A DNA stretch of 64,000 bases from Lycocorax pyrrhopterus obiensis (Eukaryota; Chordata; Aves; Passeriformes; Paradisaeidae), in assembly GCA_014706295.1 (NCBI GenBank), contig JACSVZ010000001.1, positions 1,673,740 to 1,737,739 of the forward strand, read 5' to 3'. Position numbers and translations under genes: made by a program. Below the pieces are notes generated by a model. The model was given only the letters and a program-made list of their open reading frames with translations. It did no database searches and was not told the origin of the DNA. Below, in pieces: positions 43,481-57,082 of the stretch (position 1 is its first letter; each line of letters begins with the position of its first letter).

Positions 43481-44167
43481 TTCAGCTTCAGCTTCACCAA
43501 CTGATTCTCCCTCTTTTCCTCAGGAGGAATATTAGGGATATTTTAAAACTAAATCACAATAAATCAACACTAATTTAGAACTGCTCCCAACCAGTGTCAT
43601 GAAAAACAAATCCAAGGTCAACAAAGGACCCCAATTCCATGCTGCCAGCAGGCACCATGTGCCCTTCCAGCTGGGAATCTCATCCATGTAAGGGAGTGTG
43701 GATTTACACCACAGTTATGCCCTGAGCAGGTGGGCCCCATGAGCAACGGGATGAGTCAATCCATGTGGGGTTCAAGGGGATTCCCTGGATAGCACTGAAT
43801 CATCCATCACCAATCCCGGGAAATAATTCCCACAGTTGGGAACAAACGATTAAGGCAGCAAAGGGAGGATTTGGGGTCAGCATTCATCTCCTGGGCCACT
43901 GCTGAGTCACAGCCTGGATTGAAGGGGAGACAGGGATGTCACAGCTGGATGTGTTCAGCCAGGCAAGGAGTCAAAGGCAGGATCAGATCCCAGCTCGGGA
44001 TATTTATTTGGAGCTGCTGATGGTGTTTGTGTTGTCCCCTGTGAAGAGCTCACACGATCAGCAGGGCTGGCCTCGCTTCTCGGCACCTCTGATGGGACAC
44101 GCATGGACAGGGCCTCGTTAGCAGGGAAAGGAGGGCCTGGGAGAAGTCCTGGGGAAGTCCTGGTTAG
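43481..44167. other. Unique sequence, no gene seen
   Basis: No repeat or coding signal. Confidence 0.45.
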
Positions 44168-44290
44168 TCATGGAATCATGGAATGTGGTTCCATGGGCAG
44201 GGACACCTTCCACTGTCCCAGGCTGCTCCAAGCCCCAATGTCCAACCTGGCCTTGGGCACTGCCAGGGATCCAGGAGCAGCCACAGCTTT
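44168..44290 (-). mobile_element. CR1 LINE 3' fragment, subfamily 'A'
   Basis: Antisense, with a short internal deletion between the tail and 'ccatgggcagggacacc'. Confidence 0.83.
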
Positions 44291-44616
44291 CCCATACATT
44301 GAGAAAAAAAGTGGGATAATTTTAGGGTTTTTAGTGCCTTCTTAAGGATATTTTTGCCTTTCTGTTAAGTAATTTAAAGGAATTGTTTTCCCAAGGGCCT
44401 GGGAAGGGAGGAGGTTTATAAAATCATTGATAAGTGGCCTCACAGAAAGGGTGGGAATTATTATCCCTTTATTGCAGGGATGGGAGCATGGAAAAGGAAA
44501 TTAAGAGCTGAAGGACATTCAGCAAGCCTGGGAATGTTCAGGTGGAGAACACACAAGTCTTTTCTTCCTGCAAGGACCTGAATGCAATAAATGTCTCCAC
44601 AAAGCCCAGATGTACC
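44291..44616. other. Unique sequence, no gene seen
   Basis: Spacer between two antisense CR1 copies. Confidence 0.45.
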
Positions 44617-45018
44617 AATCATGGAATTCCGGAATGGTTTAGGTTGGAAGGGACCTTAAAATCATCCCATTCCCACCCCTGCCATGGCAGGGACACCTTC
44701 CACTGTCCCAGGCTGCTCCAAGCCCCAATGTCCAACCTGGCCTTGGACACTGCCAGGGATCCAGGGACAGCCACAGCTGCTCTGGGAATTTCATTCCAGG
44801 GCCTCTCCACCCTCAAAGCTAAGAATTCCTGCCCAATATCTCATCTATCCCTGCCCTCTCGCAGTTTAAAACCATTCCCACTTATCCTGCCACTGTTTAT
44901 CCCTATAAAAAATCCCTCTCCCTCCTTTTTTAACCCTCTTTAGGCCCTCAAAGGAGCTCTGTGGTCTCCCCAGAGCCATCTCTTCTCCAGGTAAACACCC
45001 CCAGGTCTCCCAGTCCAT
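44617..45018 (-). mobile_element. CR1 LINE fragment, subfamily 'A'
   Basis: Antisense, tail 'aatcatggaattccggaatg', body to 'cacccccaggtctcccagtc'. More diverged upstream. Confidence 0.87.
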
Positions 45019-46550
45019 AAATTCATATCCCAAAGGAGTTAAAACACCTCAGTTTGGTTCGTTTCCTGCCTTTTCCAAGCAAGGAGGGTGAAAACAAGGA
45101 GAGAAACATAGGGAAGAAGTTTATGACTCCCAGTGTCCCACACAGGGAAAGATGTGGCGTGGGCCAGTGCAGGGAAACCTTTGTTGGCCAAATTCCCACC
45201 TCGGTTCCACAGGGATTGCTCAGGATGGGCTTCAAATCCATGGGATGTGCTGGGCTCACGGGATTGGGGTTTAGAGAAGGGACAGCAGCAGACAGAGGTG
45301 TTTCCCGGGAATGCCATCATTAGCTGATTCCCCAGGATCCACGATCAAAGGCCTGCTTGGAACACTCGGCCCAACCACGTGAACTGAGGGGATTTGCCCT
45401 TTTTTTCCCGGTTTTCTGCTCCTCACGTCAATAAACTCCTGTTAGGCTGAGCTCAACGACCCAATCCAAACCAGAAATGTGGGGTTTTGTGTTTAGTTTT
45501 ATTAAATCAGCGCCTTTAGGCCTCTGCCAGTTTACACCAGCGAGGATGTGGTGTGAGCCCTGTAAGAACTTGCTCCTAAATGCAAACACATTTCCTGCTA
45601 AAACCTCACAATCTGAGGGAAAAACTCACACAGAATCCCTAAAATCTCCTGGTTCATCCCAGAAAACCAAGGTTTTAACCATGGAATATGAAGAAATCGA
45701 AAATGTGTATTTTTAGCTGAGTTAGATTTCCATGTTCCCTGTTTTCAGGAGTATTATTAACACCTGTTAGTTTTGCTCCAGTCATCATTTCCAGCAGAAA
45801 ATTGATTGTTTCAGGGGTTTTATAACTCATAAAACTTTTATAAAGTTGAGGACAAAACTGATTTTTCAGGCCTCAGTGCTGTTGTATTTTTATCTGCAAC
45901 AAATAGAGAATCATGGCTGTAATAGCTTTGATTATTTTTAGAAGGAGGAAGAACTGCAAATATAATTTGAAATCGAAGTATTTAACCATAAATTTTACAC
46001 GAAGAATCTGGGCAACCCTCCCCAAATATCTCTCAATTGACAGCAAATAAAACCAGACCCAGACAGTGGGGAAATTCTCATCCTTCACTTCCAAAAACTG
46101 AGCTCATCCTGAAGTCCATCCTTGCTGCAAAAGGCATCGGAGCGTGGATGTAACTCTTGGAAAAGGATTTTCTGCTGTGAAGGCAGGATTTGGCCCCCTC
46201 AGCTCCTTCCCAATGCTCCTGAAATTACTCATGGGCATAAATATTTGGGAGAGTGGGGCCTCAGTGAGGAGCTGTGTCTATATGAGGAATAAAATGATTC
46301 CAAAGGATGCCATCCGAGAGAAAAATGCTCCCAGACTCGCTGTCTCCACCAGGGAGCTGGGACCAGCACGGGGTAGGAGCCAAGTGCGTGCCCATGGCAC
46401 GAGGTCACAGCTCCAAGGGGTTGGATTCTCCTGGGAATGCATCTCCAGATGAACCCTGGGAGGGAAGAAGAACTTCCATGGCTGACAACAGCTGGCAGAG
46501 GAATAAAAACTTCTTCCACCCTGCGCAATCCATGTTTGCAAAAATAGGAT
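45019..46550. other. 1.5 kb unique sequence, no gene seen
   Basis: No repeat or coding signature recognised. Confidence 0.45.
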
Positions 46551-46846
46551 GGAGGTTCTCCGGGGCTGGAGGGACAGGAAAAAGGGGGAATGGGTTCAGA
46601 CTGCCAGAGGGCAGGGCTGGATGGGATCTTGGGAAGGAATTGTTCCCTGGGAGGGTGGGGAGGGGCTGGGATGGAATTCCAGAGCAGCTGTGGCTGCCCC
46701 TGGATCCCTGGCAGTGCCCAAGGCCAGGTTGGACACTGGGGCTTGGAGCAGCCTGGGACAGTGGAAGGTGTCCCTGCCATGGCAGGGGTGGCACTGGGTG
46801 GGATTTAAATTCCCTTCCAACCCAAACCATTCCATGATTCCATGAT
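46551..46846 (+). mobile_element. CR1 LINE fragment, subfamily 'A'
   Basis: Sense copy from 'ggctggagggacaggaaaaa' to 'accattccatgattccatga'. Confidence 0.9.
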
Positions 46847-49796
46847 GTCTCTTTACTATGTGATTCTCCAGTGTTGGGGTGGGAGCTGGGACTTTTAATC
46901 CCTTTTATTTTCATTTGTCCTTTCCATTCCCTACCAAACCAGACTTCTCCATGTGACCCAACAAGGAAAACGTGAAATCCCAGCACTGAAGGTGAGTGCA
47001 AAGCTTTTGGAACTTTTAACGCTGAGGAAAAATCCTCTTTCCAGTTCCTAACGTGTAAAATCCCAGGCTGGGATCCCTGGCTTTCCACAGGAATTGTGAA
47101 CAACATTTTGGACCCCAGGAAAGACTCTTGACCCTTTATGAGCACTGCTCTTCTCCATGTTGGGAGCTGCCAATCCCAAATCCACCCCCCTGAGCTGATT
47201 CCTGGGGGGCTGTGGGGGACTCACTCCAATTTCTTTCCACTGGAGATGCTTTTCCTGGGAAAACAGCCATTGCTGTGCTGTCTGTGGGAATTAGGCTGCA
47301 GCTGCGTGGGTGTCACAGCTCCCTGGCCTCCCATTCCAGCTAAAAACACTTCCTGACTCCTCCCAGCTGGAATTTGCTTCTGGTTTTTTGGGTTAATTTG
47401 AAGAAAATTTGGTTAATTTGAAGAAAATTTGGCTAATTTGAAGAAAATTGGTGGTGGAGATTTCTAGGAAGCGAAGGTGGAGAAGTTTCCAGCCTGATCC
47501 CTCCACGCCTCTTCCTCCAAAGCAATTTCTTCCCATTTTTAGCTCTGCCAATGGATCCAATGGTTCATCCTCACGGCGTTCCAAGCTTGGAAAAGCAAAA
47601 GAGCACTCAGGGCTGCTGAAAAACAGGGAATGTTCAATTGGTTGAGCTGAACGGAGCAATGCCAAGGGAGAATTTATTTTGCTGTGTTATCCCAAGATTT
47701 AAGATCTCTACCTCCCTTCTGGAGCAGCAATTCCAAGCTGCAGGGATTCGGGAGCGCGTGTGGATGTGTGCGAGCAGGAGAGCACCACGTGGATCCGTGT
47801 CGGTGCAGTTTTCAATTCCCAGTGGAAATGAAAACCCGATTTTGCTTCTACGTCAAAATTCAATATCCAGGTTTTCCTTAAGGGAATTTGCTGGGTTGTA
47901 CACTGGGAAATAACTTTCAATTCAGGGGTTTTTTTGAGGTTTTTTTGTAAATTTTAAGTTGAAAATATCTTGGAAGAGAGCTGGGCTTTGGTGGGAAACC
48001 ATTTGGGATGGGAGAACGAAGCAGCAAGGTGAGAGGGAATAAAAAGAAATCCAAGAGCAAAACCAAACAGGAGCCAGGGATTTCCAGCTCCTGTGCGTGC
48101 CCATCTATTTTTATCCCAGAAGGAAGCTGTGTTCTCTTTCCCTCTGCTCTCCTCCTGCTGTGGGATTTCCAGGATCCATCCCAGCACCTGGATTTTCCCC
48201 GAGCCTGATGTGTTCTGCCTCCAGGACAGGACAAATCTGGCAGCTGTTTCACTGGAAGCAGAACAGGAGCACAGCTGGATCCCCACACTTCCAGGGGCAC
48301 CAGAGGGATGTCATTTATTCCTTTGCCTTAGGATTTTGCTGGCAGGGCTGGCTGCTTTCTCTTGGACATCCAGACAGTGGGAAAAGTGGCTTTTTCCCTT
48401 TTTTTTTGGATCCTTTCTCCTCACACTTCTGTTGCTCCTGTTGTAATTCGGAGAAAACTTCTCTTTTTCCCTCTTTTTTTCTTTTGTGAGCCTGTGAGAC
48501 AAAGGAAAATTTGGCTGGAGTGAGGTGTCCTGAAAGGGGAAATAAAGTGGAGGCTGAGGCACCAAAACCGGACTTCCAAATATTTTTCCATTTGCAGAGC
48601 AGCAGAGCCAGGAAGGAAAAGCCACATCCCAACATCTCTGAGGCCAGTGGGATGAAAGATCCGTGTGAGGAATCCAAACTCATCAATCCTCCCCTCATAA
48701 TTAGGATTATTAATGATCTAATTTTCTATTGATACAGAATTTCCATGGGCTGGATCCGCTCTGTCCAAGCCCAGCTCAAAGAGATGATCCTTGCCCAATA
48801 TTTAATGCCAAAACAAAGCATAAAAACCATTCTAGACTTAAAACTGGTTCTAAGTCTAAGTCTAGACTGCTCTGAAAAGTGTTTTTTCACAGAAGAATTA
48901 AGAGGGCTGAAGAAAATTTCAATTATTTGGCTCTGCAGCCCCAGATGATTCGATATCAAAGAGAAAATCACCACTAATTTTGGCATCAGGATCTCTAAAT
49001 TTAGGCTGAGATGCTGGAAAATATAAAAACTGTTGTAATCAAAAGCATAAAAGGAAAAAGGAAAAGGTCTTTGGAGATTGAACTTGGCTGGAAATGAAAC
49101 AAAAAGAGTAGAACACAAAAGAAAGAAATTCAAAATGGGAAAGATTGAGGAAAACTCCTTCAAGTTTGGGTGGTCAAGGCCAAGTGAGGAGAAATCCACA
49201 CGAATTCTCCATAAAATGCAGAATTTCCATCAGCACTTCTCTATCGGCAGTGGTTCCCTGAAGAACCAATAAATTGCTGCAAACGCAACAGTAAGAATTT
49301 GTGATCCCCAAGGAAAAAGAATTCCCGATCTGCAAACATGATCCATGCAATGAATTCCTGAGGAAAACAGCAAATTCCAGTCACTGCCTCCATCGGAGAC
49401 CGAGGGACCAGAAATCGCTCGGTGTCTTTTGTCCCCTAATTCATTCAATTAAGTTAATCATGATGAACTCTCAGAGAATAATCCCATTTCTCTTCAAAAA
49501 ATCGGATTTAGGATAATGCCCAGCATGAAGCCAAGGCTGCTGAGCTGGGGAATGGCTCTGCATGTCAAAGGATGAACAATAATCTCTTTACCGGGGCAAT
49601 TCCCAGACATTGGGGGGTTGCCTGGATGCAGCTGTTCCCTGCAGCAGGACTTTTTCCTATTTTTAATTCTATTTCATTTCTCTTTTAGGTCGTTGTCCTA
49701 ACTGAAGAAGCCAGAAATACCATTGTCTCCATTCCCAAATTCCCACTTTCCGGAGTGTTTCTTCCTGCTTGAAATAAGGTGAATATTTTCAAGAGT
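46847..49796. other. 2.9 kb unique sequence, no gene seen
   Basis: Only a small tandem repeat at 47391 and a few homopolymers were noted. Overlapping 100-150-codon frames on both strands in 47.9-49.2 kb look random. Confidence 0.45.
47391..47451. repeat. 20-bp tandem repeat, three copies
   Basis: 'ggttaatttgaagaaaattt' repeated three times with one substitution in the last. Confidence 0.9.
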
Positions 49797-50120
49797 AAAT
49801 CATGGAATATCCTGAGCTTGGGATCATGGAATCCTGCTCCAGGCCCTGCCCAGACCCCCCAACAATCCCAGCCTGGGCATCCCTGGCAGCGCTGTCCAAA
49901 CGCTCCTGGAGCTCTGGCAGCCTCGGGGCCGTGCCCATTCCCTGGGGAGCCTGGGCAGTGCCCAGCACCCTCTGGGGGAAGAACCTTTCCCTGCTCTCCA
50001 GCCTGAGCCTGCCCTGGCCCAGCTCCAGCCGCTCCCTGGGTGCTGTCCCTGTCCCAGGAGCAGAGCTCGGAGCTGTCCCCTCTGAGGAGCTGCAGCCTGA
50101 ATCCCATTTCCCAGCAAAAA
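49797..50120 (-). mobile_element. CR1 LINE fragment, older subfamily 'D'
   Basis: Antisense: 'ggcatccctggcagcgctgt', 'cagcaccctctgggggaaga', 'cagcctgagcctgccctggc'. Resembles the longer-established avian CR1 type. A sense fragment of the same type is at 50826. Confidence 0.78.
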
Positions 50121-50454
50121 CGGGCTCCTGTACTCCAGAGGGGTGTGGACACCAGCCCCACTCAGAGGTCACTGCAATTTTGTCCCTGAGAGGTTTGGTG
50201 GGAGAAAATGAGCGTGAGGTCCCTCAGAGGGTGAGGGTGGAAGGGGCAGGTGGTGCCTCACGCCAGGAGGGGCTCACAGCTCTTCCTGCTCTCGTTCGTT
50301 CCCTCCCACGCTCAGTTCCTTGTAGGTGACACCGGTGGCAGCTCCAGGTTTGCCTGCAAACTCTGTGACCCCAGGAGCTCTTCCCAACAGCCCCATCCCA
50401 CAGAACTCCTGCTTCAGGATCAATGCAGATCCCCCTGTCCTGCGGGAGACACTT

Positions 50455-50825
50455 CAGAGAATCTCAGACTGGTTTGGGTTGGGAGGGACCTCAAAGCCCA
50501 CCCAGTGCCACCCCTGCCATGGCAGGGACACCTTCCACTGTCCCAGGCTGCTCCAAGCCCCAGTGTCCAACCTGGCCTTGGGCACTGCCAGGGATCCAGG
50601 GGCAGCCACAGCTGCTCTGGGAAAACTCAGCCTCTCCACCCTCCCAGGGAGGAATTCCTTCCCGATGTCCCATCCAAAGCCCCTCTCTGTCAATTTGAAG
50701 CCATTACCCCTTTTCCTGGCACTCCAGTTCCTGATGCAGAATCCCTCTTTGGCTTCCTTGGAGCCCCTTCAGCCCCTGGAAGGTGCTGTGAGGTCTCCAC
50801 ACGTCCTTCTCTTCTCCAAGGCTGC
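50455..50825 (-). mobile_element. CR1 LINE fragment, subfamily 'A', diverged
   Basis: Antisense, from 'gactggtttgggttgggagg' to 'cgtccttctcttctccaag'. It joins directly to a sense D fragment. Confidence 0.85.
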
Positions 50826-50965
50826 CGGAGCTCCAGGAGTGTTTGGACAGCGCTGCCAGGGATGCCCAGGCTGGGATTGTTGGGGTGTCTGTGCAGGGCC
50901 AGGAGTGGGACTGGATGATCCCTGTGAGTTTATTCCCACTCAGGACATTCCCAGATTCCATTCAT
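50826..50965 (+). mobile_element. CR1 LINE 3' end, subfamily 'D'
   Basis: Sense: 'gctccaggagtgtttggaca' to 'ggacattcccagattccatt'. Reverse complement of the 5' part of 49797-50120. Confidence 0.78.
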
Positions 50966-53239
50966 GAATTAATTTCCTGGTTTAGTTGCTCCTTAGGGTA
51001 AAAATGAAATTTTTTTTTTATTCTTTCCCATGCTCTCTGCCTTGATAACGTGGCTGAAGATAAGAGCAGAGGAGCATCCCTTCAGCTGCTCAGGGCTGCC
51101 ACACAATCCCAACCCTTCCTCACCCCCTCCCCGAGCTTTTTTATTAAAAAAAACCATGAAAAGCCAAAGGAAAATCAGCCCAGAACAGCAAAATCCTCCC
51201 TTTTGACTCAGAGTCTGACTCCTTCTTCCAGAGGGACTTTTCCCGGGATGGTCCTCATTGGTCTTTCCCCTCACACCACCCCACTCCTCCCTGTCAGCTC
51301 TGGGGCTCTCCCAGGGTTGTCACCCCGGGGGATGGACGTGGTGAGCTCATGGAGACGTCAGCCAGGCCTTCATCTTCCAATTTGGAACCCAATATAAGGC
51401 CCGGCTCCGGTGGCTCCCAGGGCAGGAGCAGGAGGGCTGGAAGGGAGGGTAGGGCAGGAAAAGCCTGCAGGGAAGGAGTTCAGAGAGTTCAGGAAGGGTC
51501 ACATTAACTTGTAGAGTCACTCCTTGGTAATTTTAAATTTTAATACTTTTTTCCCAAATTTTTCCTGTTTTTTCCTATTTTTTCTACTTTTCCCTACTGA
51601 GAATTTCTTTGCCTTCACCTTTCCCTCTCTTTCCCTCTCAGAGGCTGATGTGGTGAAGATTTACATCCATGAGGAACTGGAAAAACCCTGTGGGGGTCTT
51701 CAGCCCAGAGAAGAGAAGGCTCCAGGGAGACCTCATCCCAAATGGGAGATCCTCCCCTGGAATACTTCCCTTGTCCCCTGGAATACTTCCCTGTGGACAC
51801 TGGGACCTGAACACTTCCCTCAAAGCACAGCCCTGTGGTGACTTCACAGATTTCTTGGGAAGCAGAGCCAGAACCCTTTGGAAAAATCCAATTTTTAAAA
51901 TCCAAGAGCATTTTCTGTTCTGTTCTGTCTGGTGGGGCCCGAACACGACAATTTAATTAAAGGTTCTCTTGTGTGTTTAGGATCACCCTGAGGTGCCTAT
52001 TCCCAGATTTTCCCAAGTTCTCCTCTCCAAGCCATGGAAGATTTGGCCAAGAGGAGAAGCAGCTGCTCCCAGCCCCAGACAGAGCCCACATTCCTGCAGG
52101 GAGCCCTGAGCCTGTCCAAGAAATGGAGGGAGGAGCACCAAGAACCTGTTGCTATCCCAAAATGGAGCTGTTTGCCTTGGAATGGGAAGCTGAGTCATCT
52201 CTCCTGCTCCTTTGGGCTCTCCAGCTGTCGGATTTGCTGCTTCATTTGTTCCATTTCCTTCCCTACCTTCTTTTCCAGGCTCTCAAACATAAAATTTGAG
52301 CTTTCCACAGTGACATCAGCAGTTCCACAAGGTCCAGGACTCCTCGTTTTTGGAAGGGGGGGCTGATGCTTTCCAGCAATATCCTCACGCCCGTGGGACA
52401 CAGGGAAATGCTCATGGAAAAAAATCATTTTTAAGCATCCCAAAACCGGCTCTCACCTTCCCTCCCTCTTTCCCAACAACTCCTGCTGTTCTAATTTAGA
52501 GGTGATTAGAGGTTCCTTTATGTTCCAGGGGATTTTATCCAGCGTATCCATGCTGTTCCCACTCCATCAGGCATTTGGGGAAGTGTTGGGAGGCTGAAGG
52601 TCTTGGCATTGGTGTTGGATGTGACTCATGAGCTGGAGGTGGGCAAGTGACATCACCAGCAAAGGGAAACAAGGATTGCAAGGGTTCAAGGATTTCAATT
52701 TAAAGGAATAAAATATCCAGACGCAGAGGATTAGCAGGAAAGTTTGCCTCTGTCAAAGCCCAGAGAGAATAAATTATATCCTTTTGCTTCCTTCAGCCAC
52801 CGGCTTCTTGTCAGGCTGGAAAAAAATCGGAGAAGCCAAGGAAAAAAAAAGGGAAAAGAGAAAGAACCCAGCTGGCTTTGACAGAAACGCAGCCATTACC
52901 TCAGTGAGCTTCACAGGAGGCTTTGAAAGCAGACAAATTTTCTGGGTTCTGTCCCAGATTCCCAGATTTGGATTTCCTTTCCCTGAAGACGGGGAGAGAT
53001 GTGGAGTTAGACAAAACAAAAGTGGTTTTAGTAGCCGAACACGAGGAGCAGCAGGAGCAGGGCTGAGCTCCCCAGGGACTGAGCTGCTCCTCTTTTGCCT
53101 CGTCATGGCCAGAAATCCCAGCTCTGCTTTTTATCCAGATCCCAGGGTTTGAGGCTTGAGGATGGAATTGCAGCATTCCCATCCGGCTGACCCTGCTGAG
53201 GAGAAGGGGGAAGCAGGATCCTGGAAGCCTCAGCCCTGG
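50966..53239. other. 2.3 kb unique sequence
   Basis: A possible CR1 crumb ('agagaagagaaggctccagg', about 51703) and a short duplication of 'cctggaatacttccct' (about 51757 and 51778). No gene seen. Confidence 0.45.
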
Positions 53240-53372
53240 AATGGTTTAGGGCCGGGCTCTGAGCAACCTGGGATAGTGGAAGGCGTCTCTGTCCATGGAA
53301 GGGTTTTGGAATGGGATGAGCTTTGAAATCCATTCCAACCCAAACTATTCCATGGTTCCATGAACTCTGAGC
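53240..53372 (+). mobile_element. CR1 LINE 3' fragment
   Basis: Sense: 'ctctgagcaacctgggatag' to 'actattccatggttccatga'. Diverged. Confidence 0.75.
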
Positions 53373-53544
53373 CCATGGACACGAGGATACAGCAGTGACC
53401 ATTCCTGGGGAGTAACACAAGGTGTCACCAGCTTATCCAGGAGCTCAGAAAACATGGAAAAAATGACACCAGGTGAATGTAAAGGCAGTTCTTCATCCTG
53501 GAGCATGGCAGCAACAAGTCTTCGGGAAAACCTCCCATTCCTCC

Positions 53545-53740
53545 TTCAGGAATGGCCTTAAGGTGAAGGAAGGCAGAGTTAGATGGGATATTGGGAAGAA
53601 ATTCCTTGCTGGCAGGGTTTTGAGGCCCTGGCACAGGTTGTGCAGAGAAGCTGTGGACTCTTCATCCTTGGAAGTCTCCAAGGCCAGGCTGGATGGGGCT
53701 CTGAGAAACCTGATTTAGGGGAAGGTTTCTAAACCTAAAA
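53545..53740 (+). mobile_element. CR1 LINE fragment, diverged, no tail
   Basis: Sense: 'ggaatggccttaaggtgaag', 'agatgggatattgggaagaa', 'gaagtctccaaggccaggct'. It ends near 53740 without the terminal block. Confidence 0.72.
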
Positions 53741-54802
53741 ACCCTAAACTGTGGTGGAACACAAACCAGGATCTTTCCAGGCAACTTCTCAAGTGTTGTT
53801 CCTGGTTCCTTGAAGGTGTTTGACAGGAACACAAGAGGGAATTGTCTGAACTCCGCTTTTATTGCTGGTTTTGTGCCCACAAACCATGGCCTGAAGCACC
53901 CACAGACACAAGGGGCAGATCCAGGCACACAAAACTCAACCCAGACCTCGCTCAGGGTGAGCTGCACCGGGGATGTGTCCCCTGGACCCCTCCCCGGGGT
54001 GTCCTTTGCAGCTGTCACAGCCCCAGCAGCGAGTGAAGGTGACAAACAGCTCCTCAAAGTGATCAAAAATCAATTTTGCTGATGCTTTCCTGCCCAAAAC
54101 TCAGCCCAATTCCCAGTCTTAAGGAGGAGAAAACAGGGAATGAGCATCCAGGAAGATTTGGGGTGTCCCCAAGCCCAGGCCCAGCAGGTGACCGTGGGCT
54201 CACTGATTTGGGCTCCTCTCTGTGCCACCTTTCCACTCTGAGTTTTTCTGAGCTCCAGCACAAAAATGCCTCCCATGAAAGGCCCTTTCGCCTTTCTTGT
54301 CTCCTTTTCTCTCCCCACAGCGCAGCCACAGCCGGTGGCAGCCAAAGGAGATTGCTACAGCTCCTCTCAGCTGAGGTTTGGGGGAAAAAAACCCAAAGCA
54401 CAAAACCCCAAACCTCCAAAAAACCCCCCGCGAGCCCCGTGCAGAGCAAGGGCTGAACTGCGCCGTTCTCACGGGGGGGGAGGAGAGGAAAACACTTCTA
54501 CTGCAGCAGTTTTGCAGCTTTTGCCAGGATTTGGAGGAGAAAGCTCTAAGATCTGGTGAAATCTCCTTGATTTTTATGGCTGGCACCTGGATTTTTACCC
54601 TCTCGCCTGCCCAGGTGGAGCTTGGATTAAAAAGAGCTGATCCTGCTCCTCTGGGCTCCCAAGGAAAGAGGATCCTGCAGAATACTGGAATTTTTTTCTC
54701 CTGTGTTTTGTATTAAATTTATCTCCAAGCTTTGGGCACTGGCCTAACCCGTCCTGGGTGCTCTCAGGCCTTCATTTAATGTTCCCATCTCTGTTTCGCA
54801 GC
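53741..54802. other. 1 kb unique sequence, no gene seen
   Basis: No repeat recognised. Overlapping frames at 54063-54586 on both strands are GC-composition shadows. Confidence 0.4.
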
Positions 54803-55003
54803 AGATTAGGAATTGGATATCAGGGGGGAATTCCTCCCTGTGAGAGTGGTGAGGTCCTGGCACAGAAAAACTGTGGCTGCCTCATCCCTAGAGGTGTCCA
54901 AGAGCAGCTTGGACAGGGCTTGGAGCAACCTGGGATAGTGGAAGGTGCCCCTGGGGGACTGGATGAGCTTTAAAGTCCCTTCCAACCCAAACCATCCTAT
55001 GAT
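54803..55003 (+). mobile_element. CR1 LINE fragment, diverged
   Basis: Sense: 'gaattcctccctgtgagagt', 'ctcatccctagaggtgtcca', end 'cccaaaccatcctatgat'. Confidence 0.78.
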
Positions 55004-55561
55004 ATCACCCTGATATGGGATGTTTTTAATTAGCCAGTTTTAGTTTTGATATCAAGCCAAATATCTGCAGTGCGAGTTTGGAACCGACCCCCTCGCCCTC
55101 CTGTGCACCTCAGTTCCCTCCCAGGCTGTTTTTGGGGTTGCTGAGGTGTCCTGCAGGCCTCCCCTACCTGCTCACCTCTGACAAGAACCGAAAGCAGAGG
55201 CTGTTTCCTGACCCCGCTGCCGCGGAGCCCAAAGAAAAGAAACTCTCAGATGTTTCTGGGCAGCAGCTGCGCGTCAAAAATAGTCCCTGGCCAACAGCCC
55301 CAGTGCCCTGCGAGCACAGGAGGGGTTCTGCTCTCACAAATACGGTTCTCATTTATTGGAAGTGAGCGCTGAGTCCTTTTTCCATGATCACTTACGAGTG
55401 GGAACTGAAACCTCTCGGTGCACAGACCCGTGTGTGACACCAAAGCTGTTTGCTGCTGATTCAGCCACTGTGGCGACGGATTCTGATCCCTAAAGGGCAT
55501 TTTTTTCCTGGCTGGATGAGAATTTGTCGTTGTGTTTGGTAACTGGACTTGAAAATTTATT
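55004..55561. other. Unique sequence, no gene seen
   Basis: No repeat or coding signal. Confidence 0.45.
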
Positions 55562-55898
55562 GGGGGTGTTCAGCCTGGAGAGGAGAAACTCCAGGGAGAG
55601 CTCAGAGCCCTTTCCAGGGCCTAAAAGGGCTCCAGGAGAGCTGGAGAGGGACTTGAGATAAGGGCTGGAGGGACAGGAAAAGTGGGAATGACTTCCCAGT
55701 GCCAGAGGGCAGGGCTGGATGGGATCTTGGGAAGGAATTGTTCCCTGGGAGGGTGGGGATGGAATTCCCAGAGCAGCTGTGGCTGCCTCTGGATCCCTGG
55801 CAGTGCCCAAGGCCAGGCTGGTCCAACCTGGGACAGTGGAAGGTGTCCCTGCCCATGGCAGGTTGGACTGGGATGACCTTAAAGTCCCTTCCATGATT
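55562..55898 (+). mobile_element. CR1 LINE fragment, subfamily 'A'
   Basis: Sense copy with a deletion of the 'gacattggggcttggagca' segment ('gctggtccaacctgggacag') and a short tail. Confidence 0.87.
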
Positions 55899-57082
55899 CC
55901 AGGTTTTGCTGTGCCGCACCAGGATTAAAGCCACGTTCCCAGACACATCTTAAACTCTGCACAATTAACACCAAGCTTAACCACATCCAGCTTTGGGAGG
56001 ACCTGGCTCTGTCCACCCCAGGCGTCCCAAGCTTTTGCATCCTGCCCAGAAAAAGGGACAAAACACTGGGAATTTGGGAACTGGGAATTGGGACAGAGCA
56101 GCCAGAGCCATCAGGAATTTCCCTGGATGTGTTTTGAGCACTTCCAACCCTCTGCTCCCCAGATTATTTCACGGGCACTGTGACAAGCCCTTAAGACAGA
56201 GACTACAACACGTGTAAATCCCGAGAATTACGAGGCTTTGTGGAGGGATTCTGGTGTCCCAGCAGGAGGCTGCTCACTCCCTTCCCTGTTTATCCCAACC
56301 CAGCCAAGCTCAGGTGTCCCTGGGACACATTTCCAGCACCGTCCTGGCTCTTCCCAGCTGCTCCAGGGAAATATTTAGACCCACGTGCTCCTGGGAGGAA
56401 TATCCAGGCAGTAAAATGTCACTGCTGTCCTTGCAGAAGGCTGAGCTGGCCTCGCTGCTGCACACCCCCACCGCCCCAGCGAGCAGGGGATTTTTCTTTT
56501 GGGTTTCACTCCTTGTCACGGCTTTTAGGGCATTGTAGGGCACAGTGAGTGTTGATTTTCCTCCCCCCCATGGTGGGAATTGTTCTTTTTCAGCCTCCCA
56601 CTTGGCGTGGTTCCTTGCCAAGGAAAACCCAGGTGCTGCTGGGTTCTTGTCCGGGATCCAGGCAGGAGCCTTCCCTCTGAGTCAGGAGAAACCCAATCCC
56701 CCCAGCACGCCTGGAATCGAGGCCGAGTTGCAAATTGCTCAGACAAGACATAAAATTGAGCTCCTGACCACGTCTGGTTGTTAAAGATCCCCGAGTGCTC
56801 CTTGCAGAGGTAGGAGCAGGAATCCACAGAACTTTCCAGTGCCTTCTGCCTGGGGTTTGCTCCTCCTCCACTGCTGGATGTTGATGTAATGGTGTCCTGT
56901 CTCCAGCAATTTGGGATAGATCTGCTTAGGAGTGGAGAAATATCCTTTTAAGGGTATTGGTCATCATTCCCTACCTTCTTGTTCCAGGCAAAACCAGGCC
57001 TTTCCTGAATTGCTCAGGCACTGGGAACAGGAGTTGAGGCCAGGAAGTCTCAGCCTGAAGTGATCTCTGGAGAACCAGGCAC
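55899..57082. other. 1.2 kb unique sequence, no gene seen
   Basis: No repeat or coding signature recognised. Confidence 0.45.

Noticed and set aside
47917..49199. Overlapping 100-157-codon frames on both strands
   Set aside because: No family signature, and frames of similar length occur on both strands as expected in stop-poor random sequence.
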